Shown piece after piece: positions 10,808-22,800 of a DNA stretch of 64,000 bases. The notes below the pieces were generated by a model that worked only from the letters and a program-made list of their open reading frames with translations, made no database searches and was not told where the DNA came from. Where the stretch lies: assembly GCF_034702125.1 (NCBI RefSeq), contig NC_085880.1, positions 47,772,096-47,836,095 on the forward strand, in the 5' to 3' direction. The translations under genes were made by a program, and so were the position numbers. This DNA is from Engraulis encrasicolus (Eukaryota; Chordata; Actinopteri; Clupeiformes; Engraulidae). Every line of letters starts with the position of its first letter. Position 1 is the first letter of the stretch.

Positions 10808-13800
10808 GTGAGATGTAACCCTTTGAGGAGTACCATCTCAAATATGTGAATAGAATTTTTCCAAAATATTTAGTTCTAATTATGATGTCATAAAGACTTT
10901 GCAAGAGTTTTTAATATAGACTTTTATGGGAGTTGTAGAGTGTTCAAGTAAAATTCTAGAAGAACTGGAGGGAAATGGATGCAGAGATGCCTACGGATTC
11001 ACATAAATGTTTTCTTAGTAGCATGTGAGATGAGTTGAAACAAAACTTTAATTGATTTTGATACGTTGATAGGCCAATGTCTGTGGGTGAGTATTTGTGA
11101 TGGCTTTCATGACTTTTCATTTCCTCTACAGCCCAATGGTAAGTTCATTCTAATTTTAATGTGGGTGAGTATTTGTGATGGCTTTCATGACTTTTCATTT
11201 CCTCTACAGCCCAATGGTAAGTTCATTCTAATTTCAAATCTAGTTTCAAGTGAAAAGAAATCCCGCACACTGTCCATTCCACCAACAAACTTTAATACAA
11301 CGTTTCGGTCATCCGACCTTCTTCAGGTAAAGTTACCTGAAGAAGGTCGGATGACCGAAACGTTGTATTAAAGTTTGTTGGTGGAATGGACAGTGTGCGG
11401 GATTTCTTTTCACTTGACTGACAACCCGGCTGGGATAACATCCTACGCACCTGCCCAACTACAGAGGTGTGCAAAAGCGTCTTTATTGAACTGAAATCTA
11501 GTTTCAAATAAACACAGTACAGCGTAGGGCTGCACGATTATGGAAAAAATCATTATCACGATTATTAATCACGATTATTGATTATTTGCAGATTTTTTGA
11601 AAATTATAACCAGATGAAATATTACCAAGAATTAAAGGCAATAGCATGAAACTTAAAGGGACACTGTGCAGGAAATGGTCAAAAAAGGTACTGCAACTAG
11701 CTGCTCATTAAAACTAGGCTCCCTATTGCCAAATTTGATCTTTACATGAAAGTTTACTAAGTAATAAACAAATATTAACTAGTATGGTCCAATTACAGTC
11801 ATTTTTGCAGCTTAAAATGGCTATTTTAGGAAATTCAAAATGGCGGACCATGGAGAAGATCCCCCTTTTCATGTATGAAAAGTGCAATTTTTCCAGTCAT
11901 AATGAATACTTAGAATTTGATGCTGGTGGTAAGTATTAATGAAAAAGGTAACATTAGTGAATGGTCAGCATGAATTCTGGACATAAACAACTAAAAATCT
12001 CACACAGTGTCCCTTAAAGATGGGGCCTAAAAAAAATAATGTTTTGGTTCCGGTTGCCGACCGACCCTATCATTTTTTGTGCGACCCAAAATATTTTTTT
12101 TGAGTTTTTGGAATCCTCAAAAAAATATCGATGTTTTTTGGAGGGTTGTTCATATAGACAAGACACAACACGTTTCTTCATTCCCATAACTCGCCATCTC
12201 TCACTTCACCTGCCTGCAAGTTACTGAATTTGCATCGCATGACTATCCACTAGGACCAACATAAGCGCGCGCCACAAGTGCCGCCCGGCTTGATATTAGA
12301 AAACCCCAAATGTCACTGCAGAGTTGTGCACCTATCGGTCACGTTGTTGGCTAATTATTATGCTACAACATGCTAATTGGTAGTCGTTGTCGCTCGTAAG
12401 TTTTTAAATAACTTGCCTCACAGCGTTCTTGCAGACTAATAGGCTACGATGTAGTTTGGGAACCTGGCTAAAATGCCTGTCAAATGATAAGTCAATCGCC
12501 TTACCTCAACACCCGACACGGACACAGATGACCACCCGCCTCGAAATGCAACACACAGAAAACATTGAGTATCCACGATTTTTGAATGTATTGGTATTGT
12601 CTCGTCGTATTAGAACAGGGCTTCCATTCAGTCACGCTGCATGTTGAACGAGATGCATAACTCGTTACAGCAATTCTAAAGTAGCACTGTATCAATACCT
12701 TGTAATTGTAAGTTAATACGAGAGAAGGGAAATGTTTTGCCCAAGTTTCCCTTCATTCTTTCATTTACCACAAGGCCTTGTTAACCAAGAAGTCTGTCGG
12801 CCCGAGCCCGTTATTTTCTTGCTCTCTCTCTGCTTGTCCCTCCACCATCGCGCAGCGCCCTGTCTCACTCTCCGCACCTCCTCCAAATAATGAAATAGAA
12901 ATTAATGATGATGTTGCCACAAATACGACTGTTCGATGAAGACCTAGGACTACTACAGTTTTCTACAATAATGATTTAATGGCAATGACGATGTTATCCC
13001 TCGATCAGCCTTCATTAAAACATTCTTATTATATGGTTGTGACGTCATCTGTCGAATGCTCCATTCATTTCAACGGGGCTCCCCAACGTTCGGACGTCTG
13101 TTATTTTTCGATAACGGACGGGTTGGTCTATAACAGACCGCTGTCAATGGCAACAAGACGTTCACTGCTAAAGCCACTGGCTTGTATACAAGTCAGTGGC
13201 TAAAGCGAATGTTTCATATCACTCCGCAGGGGGTCCGGTCTTTTGTCACTCTAATCAGCTGCTGTGATAGACAACACCTGTTGTCCTGGCTACCTAGCTG
13301 TTGCCTAGCGGTGTTCCACAACGGCACTGTTTTGTTTTGCGCAGCAACAATCTTAACATTAAATAGGTCTAAAGAAATGTCCCCGCCATGTGTGAATCAT
13401 TTAAGTATATCCATATAATAAGCGGGTTAACTTTCGGCGAGTCGGTCGCTTTGTGGAATAGCAGCACTTCAGAGAGAACAAGACCCCTCCGCTCCGCGTC
13501 GGGGTCTAAAGATTCTCTCTGTCGTGCTGCTATTCCACGGTAGCGACCTTCTCGCCGAACGTTAACCCTTACATATCGCCTCAGGCGTCATCCTCGCGTA
13601 AAACAAAAAAAAGTGTGTAAATAGCAAGCCAGAACCTTCATCCCAAGGAAAATATGGTCTACAACCGATGATGGAAAGGAATAAAAAAAAAGAAAACGGG
13701 ACATAGCCTACAGGAGCTAAAATAGCAGTGTCAGGCAACTGGCAGCTGGACAGGTATTGCCAGAAACGGTAGGCTGTAGGACCTATGATCATCCTCATTC

Positions 13801-16800
13801 GGCTATATGATCATCCTCATTTCGGTGACGGTCAGTATCTTGGCTCATTAATACTTTATATTTCATTGTAGCTTTAGCAGGCCACACCCCACTATCGTCC
13901 TTGGCATTGTTCAACAAAGTTTATGACGAAATCTGGTGCATATGGGGGGTTGGGCGGGTCGGACATAAAAAAAAAAAAAAAAGTGAAAAAAAATTTTGGG
14001 GAAAAAAATAAAATGAATCCGACCGACCCATGACCAAACCTGACAACCAACCGGAACCAAACTCTTATTTTTCTTAGGCCCTGGCTTACACTGTGCGACT
14101 TTTGCCCCGATTTGGCACTCGCACGACTTTTTGAGAGTCGGGCCGATTTCTTGCTCAATCGCAGGTCAATCGTGAGTCTCGCATCGTGCAGTGTACATGG
14201 GGTAACGACAAGCGATTTCGCCTCACAATCGTGCAATCGCAGGGTCGCAAGAAAATCTAAACGGTTTGAAATTCTGGTCGTGGCTCGTGCGTAAATCGCA
14301 GTGCTACGACCCGATTTGACACTTCACATGCACAAATTAATAGGGCCATCTCCACTTCAGGTGCGTATGTTCCCTCTGCAGACCGGGGAAACATGCCTGT
14401 CGCGTCATACGGTGGAAGCATTTCGCTCGCATCCGACTGTCGGCTCGTGTAGTGTGAGGATGTGAGTCGTGAGTTGTGAACTTTTAAACAGTGAAATTCC
14501 ATCGTGCAGTGTGAGCAGAAGCTTAAAACCCACGAGCGAAAATATCGCGCAGTGTATGCCCGGCTTTAGGTTTCTGGCTAGAAACACCAGCCTGTTAGGG
14601 CCAAAACATACCAAGGCGGAACGGAACGGTCGCAGGACGGACACCGTCTTTCTGCTTAGTTTTGGCTGGCGTGCTTTTCTCTGCCTTGCACACTGACAGC
14701 ATCGGCGTGCACGGCCAGTCCTATTCAAAACCCTCCCCACAGCCAAAGCTAGCATGCTACTTTGCCATTCATTTGAATGAGACACCGCCGGTCGCCGGCG
14801 TGAAAAATACGCTCGAGTTCTATTTTCTAAATTCAGCGCGGCGCGGAGCCGGCTCCCGCGCCGCTGACGCCCGACTACCGCCGGTTGGTGTGTAAGGACA
14901 GATAGGTTTCAATGTATTTTCACTGACGCCGGTAAAAAACGCGGCCGTTCCGCGCCGCTTTACCGCCTTGGTGTGTCACACCCCTTAGTATGTTCTGGCT
15001 TCAAGTACGCTCTCAAAAGGTAGGTCACTATTGCCATGATTAAATCGAGATTGAGATCACAACTTCGATCTCACGATTTTATCACGATTTTCGATTATTT
15101 TCGATTAATTGTGCAGTCCTACAACAGTGTAAACTTTCCAAATGAACTTGAAGGTTGGAAGGTTCATAAAGTAAATTATGTCGTAGAATACCAGCATTCT
15201 AAGCCCTTTTTTTGCCATTTCTTGTAGACTCACAGCGTATTATGTGATAGGGCCTCTGAAATACAATACATATGGCTCGTTTGAAAGTGGAGACGCTGCC
15301 CTCTTAGTAGGTGAAAACTGTGTGTCGCTTTGGTTATAAAGCGTCTGCCAAATGTAATGTAATGTAATGTCTCTACGAGCTTTGCCGAGCAAACCCAAGC
15401 TAAACCGAAGCGGGTATGGAATTCAGCTACAATCGGAGATATTGAGGTTTTTTGTGAAGGGTGCGCTGCTTCAGAATGTCACGAGTTTGAAAGGGGACGA
15501 GTTGGTTTTAAACACAATTTGGTGCAACGTTAGCTCTTACACGCATCTTGCTGCTCGTCAAGACACACCTCCTGCTCTGTTCCAATACGACATCGGCAAT
15601 CAATGCCCTTCGAAATCCAAGTGTTTCACGCGGACATAATACAAACTCTTTGCACACACGCAGAAGGTGAGACATTTGCTAAAATACTCATGAACGGCGT
15701 GACGTTTTCCATGTGCGTTACGCCCATTTGTGGGGGAAAACAACCCATGCAAGTCAACTGGTGATGTTGGGGTTTAATAAACTAAAGATACGGACCTGTA
15801 GACTAGCGCTGTTCACGCGCAACATGCCGAAAAAGTGTTGTGTTGCCGGCTGTTGAAATAATATAGCCAACCAGTCTTGGCTAAAGCATGAACTGTGTTC
15901 ATTTAGACAAGCCGATGTAGCATGTAAGTTGATGAGACATTCGGTTTGTTTTCACCCATAAAGGGGCGTAACGCACATTTACGAGCAAAGTACCCGGATG
16001 GCCGTTCATGAGTATAGCTCCCGAGGACTCCCGAAATAATAGCCCAACATTGACAACAAATCCCAATGATATGATGCTTAGATGTAGCCCATCCAATCCA
16101 TATGATATGTAGCCATCTATGTTAGCTTCTGGTTTTTCACATACAAGAAGACACAAGTGTTCCTGTATAAAGGTGTGCTTTAGTCTTTTGTGTGTCTGCA
16201 TCTGCGTTTGTGTAGTAGGTAACAGCAGCATGTACAAACTAGAACATGACTGGACATCAGAGAGACACAGACTAAAACATACACAATTGATGTCCTATAA
16301 CTTTATTCTCTAACTTTATCCTATTCCTGTACACCATGCCAGCTGAAGAGCCAGATCCTTGCCACCACTACACTGTGCTGAATGATGACTGGATGTTCAT
16401 GTGTGCATGTGTGATCTAGTTTACGTTTGACGTCCCATAATGTGTTTCCCATGTCCATGCCAGGTCAAGAGCCAGACCCATGTGACCACTACACATTTTA
16501 TGTCCCATAATGTGTTCTCCATTCTCCTCTCCACCATTCCATGTCAAGAGCCAGACCCTTGTGACCACTACACTGTCCTGAATGACACCTGGAGGGCCAC
16601 CACCAACTGGGTCCCGAGCTGGCAACCCCAACACTGTGACCAACGTGTCCAGTGGCGCGGCTGGTATCGCATGTTCTATCAGGGGCAGAGCGTCCGCATG
16701 CCAGACAGCTGTGTGCCAATGGAGCGATGTGGTACTAGTGCACCCATGTGGCTGACAGAACCACACCCAACACAAGAAGACGGTATCGTCACTAGGGAGG

Positions 16801-19800
16801 TGTGTGGGCACTTTGGAAGTAATTGTTGCTTCCACTGGATTTCCATCCGAGTGAAAATGTGTCCAGGAAACTATGCCGTTTATGAACTCGTGAGACCTAG
16901 AAGTTGCTCGTCTGCATACTGTGCAGGTAATTTTTTTTAACAAGTGTAGCACAGTATTTTTTTCCATGTTAATGTTTTAATCATTAGGAATATAGGCTAT
17001 CTTCTTGATAATATGAACAAAACTAGAAGCACTCAGAGAGCGCAGACCTCCGCCAAGGAAGCTGCTTGATAGAACATTTGACTATGTTACACCCTAAGTC
17101 TTTCTGCCTTCTTTTTGTTGAGTCCCCGCAATTCAATTTCTGGTCACTAGGGGCATCTAGATATATAGGCCAGCAATGGTGAAGAATCTTTTAAAAAGTC
17201 CTGGTTCCGGTTCATGATCCGGATCACCACCAGAATTTATTCACTTGTTCCTTGGGTCATTACTAACAACTCCACAAAGTTTCGTCCAAATCAGTTGATT
17301 AGTTTTTGAGTTATCCTGCTGACAGAATCTTTCAAAAAGTCCTGGTTCCGGTCCGTGATCCGGATCACCACCAGAATTTAATCACTTCCTTGGGTCATTA
17401 GCAACAACTCCAGAACGTTTCGTCAAATTCCATTGATTAGTTTTTTAGTTATGCTGCTGACAAACAAACAAACAAACAAACCAACGCGACCGAAAACATT
17501 ACCTCCTTGGCGGAGGTGACAATGTGTCACTAACCTTGACACAGCTGTGAGTGATCCCATCATTCTGGAGGTGACTTTATGACAGTAGTCAGATCCTATT
17601 TAGTGTGACGGAGTGTACCGTGAAATCTTTTTCTTTAATTATTATTTTTTAATGCACATATACACAGCACACACACAGCACAAGACTCCATTGGGGCAGA
17701 GGCGGAGTGTCCAAAGGTGTTCGCGCCATCTCCAAGCCATAAATGACTTTTAAATAGTATTTTGGGTTTGTGGCCACGTTTATTTAGAATGTTATTTTGT
17801 TTATATTTTTTGTCATGTTGAGGGTCTGGGCTAGCATACAGTACAGCGTCTACCTCCATATCCTCAATCGTACCTGCAGCAAGGGATCACTTCTGTCATC
17901 ACAAGGTGTTGATGTGTGTAAGTATGGAACGCATGCTTAATTACTGTGATTTAGTATGTGTATAACAAGTCACTTTAGTGTTTGTTGTGAGGTTTTCATT
18001 CTTGTATGCTGTGTGTGTATGTGTGAATTAAAAAAAAGAAAAAGATTTCACAGTACACCCGGTCACATCAAATAGTGTCATAAATCATTCCCCTTGAGTC
18101 GTTCAGTTGTTGATGGTGAGTGGTTGGTTACCAGAGCAACACTCAGCAAGGCAAGAGATATCAGTGATGGAACTAGAGTTGCCAGATGTGTCTGATCAAA
18201 TCCCGCCCAAATGTGTGTTTCAACAAATTGCATTGATTTCTTTGGGCATAAAACTGCCGAAAAATCCACCAAATGGCCTTTGCAAGTATATTATCATCCA
18301 ATCTCTGGTGAATCTAAAGTGACCAAACTCGTTACCATTAGCAGTGGATATTGATAGTGCAGAGGGTCGTTAGAGAAGGTAAGTTACATGTGAATGCTGG
18401 GAAATCCCAGTCAAAGTCAAGGAAGTTCTCCCAACAGTGTAATAAAGAGTGTTAAGAGATCAAAAACTTCTCCAGCTGAGAAGAGAGATGGAGTTGAAAT
18501 GGAGATCAGTGATCCTGCTTCTCTGCTCTTATGCTGCTGTGACACGGTTCAAGGTGAGTAAGTACTAAATATGACAGTAGTAGGGTGGTAGACATGGGGG
18601 CCGCTAGGGGGGGAAAAGTGGTACAGATTCTAAGGGCCCAAGCACAGATAGGAGCCCTTAAGGGGGACCAAGCACTGAGAGGGGCCCTTAAGGGGGCCCA
18701 CAATTCGAATCTTTCATGGGGCCCAACATTTCTGGCAGCGCCCCTGGTGGTAGAGATCGTGTTGAAGAAGAGTCGAGGTGGAGATCAGTGATCCCGGTGC
18801 TCTGCTGCTCTCCTACTGCTGTGACCACGGCTCAGGGTGATTGTTAAATGGTAGTATGGATTCACACAAATGTTTTCTCAGTAGCCTGTGAGATCAGTTG
18901 AGACAAGGGCACTCCCCATAGAGATGCAGAACCATTCGACTGAAAGAGAACTACCTCAGCACATCGGTTCCAACAGCACTGCGGAGCACTTTCGCTTCCG
19001 GCACAATTCCGACACCTGCACACAATTTTACCACAGCAGATGGATAATCAATAGGTGGCTCCGACAAAATAAAACATTACATTACATGAATGGCACACAT
19101 CCCAAACCAGAAGATGGTATTGTGGCCAGGGAGGTTTGTGGGCACGCAGGAAGTAATTGTTGCAGCTTGAAAATCCCGTCCATCCGGGTGAAAATGTGTC
19201 CAGGAAACTACGCCGTTTATGAACTAGTGAGACCTAACCTTTGCAATTATGCATACTGTCCAGGTATATTTTTAACAAGTGTAGCCCAGCATGGTTTCCT
19301 TTATAATCATTATCGATGTGTTGTCGTTATCGTGGTCATTTGTAATATCCTCTCTGAATGTGTCCCACAGATATGCCCAGTGCTCCAACAATTCCAACAA
19401 CTATACCAACAACTCCAGGTAAGTATTTCTCATATATTTCATTTTTCATGCAATATACAATATTAAGCACATTTGTATGAAACAATTTACACAAATAACA
19501 AAACATCAAAATCTTCCATCTTGCTAAAAATCCTTCGCTCCTTTCTAAAAACAAAGTAGGTTACTGTCTCAATGAATGTGTCATTATCTGTGTCCTGTTT
19601 AAGGCTCTACGCACTAACAGTTACAGTGAGTCCAATATGTATTTGATCCCTTGCTGATTTTGTTGGTTTGCCTACTAACAAAGACATGATCAGTCAATAA
19701 ATGTTATGATAATATGTATTCTAATATGGATAGACAGAATATCAAAAAGAAAATCCAGAAATTAACTGAAGAGAATATATATTAATTTATTTCCATTTCA

Positions 19801-22800
19801 TCGAGCAAAATAAGTATTTGATCCCCTGCCAACTGATTACAGTTCCGGGCCCACAGACCAGATGGGCACTTCCGATCAACTTGTCATCTGAATTAAAGAT
19901 ACCTGTACATACTAACATGCATAAAAGATAGGCTACATTGAATCAGCAGAATCAGTCCATAGTATGAGTGAATCAGTCACACTCCAACCTCACCAGCATG
20001 GGAAAGACCAAAGAGTGGTCAAATGATATCAGGGACGCGATTTTAGACCTGAACAAAAAATAAATGGGCTGCAAAGCCACAAGAAAGAGACTGAGTATTA
20101 ATGACCCAGCTGTTGATGCATTTCTTCCAAAATGTGAGGAATACAAAATGACTATCCATCAGCCTGTCTGGGTTCTATATAAGATTTGACCTTTTGTAGG
20201 GATTTGATAATCATGAGAACAGAAAGAAATCACCCTAGAGCTGTACGGGATGAACTAGGCAATGATATCAAAGCTACTGGGACCAAAATCACTGAGAAAA
20301 CTACTGGTAGCACTTAATGCCACAGAGGTTTAAAATCCTGTAGTGCACACATGGTACCTCTACTTCAGAAGGAACCTGTGCAGTCCCACTTGAGGTTTGC
20401 CAACGGACATCAGACTGGTTTAGGATATGATAAGGAGGTGCTGTAGTCAGATGAAACCAAAATCAAGCTGTTTGGCATTATCACAATTCAATGTGTTTTG
20501 AGAAAGAGTACTGCTGTCTATGATCCCAAGAACACCCTCCTCACCATCATGCATGAAAGTGGTATCATTATGGTTTGAGGGTGTTTGTCTGGCCAAGGCA
20601 CAGGAGAACTTGACATTGTCAACGAATGGATGGAGGGAGACATGTAATGTGCAATCCTGAGTGCAAACATCTTTCGCTCCACCACTACACTGAAGGGTGG
20701 GCCATTTTTGGATCTCCCAACATGACAATAATACACAACATACAATCAAAGCAACGAAGGAGTAGCTCAATAAGAAGCATATTAAAGTCGTGAAGTGGCC
20801 TAGACGGTCTCCAAATATTAACCCTTTAATAATTCTATGGAGAGAACTGAACCTCCCATTTACAAAGCTACAGCCACAAACTATTAATATTTTAGAGATA
20901 ATGTGCAAAGAAAAATGGGCAAACATATTTTCTACTATATGCACAAACATTATCATCAACTAAAAGAAGCATCTGACCTTGATTTGAGCTTGATTTTAAA
21001 TTTCTTGCCTGCCAAGTATTATTCTGCATTGTGTTTTCAGATGAATACAGTTCAATATTACAAAATGTGAGATCAAAGAGACATTTTCGGCTGCAACAAC
21101 TTGATCAGCCTTCAAGTCAATGCACAAAAACAATTCTTCCAAGTGCCACCAGAGGTACGTGTACCACAGTTTGAGCACCAGTATACCAGAGTACTAATAT
21201 AATATTTTCTAGTATGGTCCAAGTACAGTCATTTTTGCAGCTAAAAATGACTATTTTTGGAAATTCAAAATACCTTGAATGGAGAAGACCATGGAGAAGA
21301 TCCGCCTTTTCATGTATGAAAAGTGCAATTTTTCCAGTCATAATGAATACTTCGAATTTGATGGTGGCCCTTAAGCAGTCCCGGGAAACATAAAGTGGGA
21401 GCACAAACACACAGTCCCATCGGACCGTCGTCTTGTAAATGTGAGGACGTTAGTCATGATATGTGAAATTTTAAACTGCACTTTTTGGATATTGGTTGTC
21501 GGTTTTACAGATGCTATAGGCACAATGTTTCATTTTATCTTCACAAGTAGGGGTCTCTCCCATAGACTATCATTCATCAAAATGGCATGTTTGACTGAGT
21601 TTAATACCCAAAATGGTGATATCAGCATGTACTAGACAGCAGGGCTTGATATTAACTTTTTAGCGCACCCGGCACTGTGGCTAGTGGTTTTACCAAGTCA
21701 CTAGCCATTTAGCCTTTATGCTAGTAAGAGTTTTGCTGTCATTTTTCTTTAGAATCTTCTTGCATTGAAATACAAACAATTGATACAACTACTGTGATTT
21801 GTCACGCCAAAGAATATGTTAGCTGTCAAGGAGACTGAAATGGCTGCTAGCCCCAGCAAAGTTTTACCAGCATTTGGCCGGTGCCAATGTCAAGCCCTGC
21901 TAGATAGTATCATAAAATGTAATGGGAATGATCAGTGCTTTCACATGTCTTCATAGGGAGAATCAACAATCTACGTCTGGCTGGTAACAGTTCGTGTTCT
22001 GGGAGAGTGGAAGTGTACGCCCGTGGCCGCTGGGGCACTGTGTGTGATGATTCGTGGGACCTAAACGATGCCAAAGTGGTTTGCAGACAGCTGGGCTGTG
22101 GAGCAGCCATAAGTGCACCATCAAGTGCTCACTTTGGTCAAGGCAGCGGACAGATTTGGCTTGATGACGTTGCCTGCACTGGCAGGGAATCATCTCTGTC
22201 TCAGTGTCGGCATCGTGGTATTGGTACCCATGACTGTAGCCACACTGAAGATGCCTCAGTCATTTGTCAAGGTAAAGTTTTAAAATGCAGTATACCAAAA
22301 TATACGTAAATGACTTAGAGACACCGTTTCAAATGTCTCACATTTCTGTCAAAATTGGTCATAATATAATAGTCTGATCTTCCCGGAAATCACAGGAAGA
22401 AACAAACACGGTCTGCTTTAACTAATTCCACCCACACATGTACTTGTCATTATATTTTCATTGACTCTATAGAGGGAGGCATTAGTAAGAAACACCCTTA
22501 GTAAGAATCCTTCAAAAGCTAATTAGAGAAGTTCAGACAAACCAGACTATTACACAATTTGAGGGATTTCAAAGTCAATCCTTCAGGTGTTGCATATACT
22601 GAAGCTACCCTGTCCAGTGGAAAATGCACACCAGATACGAAATATGTCTTGATGGAGAGGCATTGTCTGATGTGAACCATGCCTCACTTAAACTATTTCT
22701 CTGAAGACATACAGTATGATAAAAAATTAATGATTTTTATGAATCTATAAAAGGTTACAAAAACATTTCTAAAGGTCTTGTGTATTCACAGGTGCATGGC

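Larger units (their letters stand above)
11525..15121. mobile_element. hAT-like MITE expanded by nested insertions
   Basis: The outer ends TAGGGCTGCACGATTATGG (11525) and 'attgtgcagtccta' (ending 15121) belong to the family seen intact at 26470-26786. The internal order of that 317-bp element is kept, but about 3.3 kb of other elements has landed inside: a TTAA-type MITE (11653-12017), a TIR element (about 12023-14081), and two further repeat blocks (about 14082-14580 and 14608-14990). The outer flanks (gtacagcg, caacagtg) match at 5 of 8 positions, consistent with an old insertion. Confidence 0.65.

Noticed and set aside
14405..14895. Arg/Ser-rich frames as coding exons
   Set aside because: They fall within nested GC-rich repeat blocks inside the composite element at 11525-15121.
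18888..19466. A 192-residue frame as a complete gene
   Set aside because: Only the second half matches D8C. It then runs through a clear donor (19264) and into a separate linker exon, so it is an exon fragment with flanking intron.
20447..20959. A 170-residue minus-strand open frame as a gene
   Set aside because: It is antisense to the decayed Tc1-like element and has no recognisable domain.
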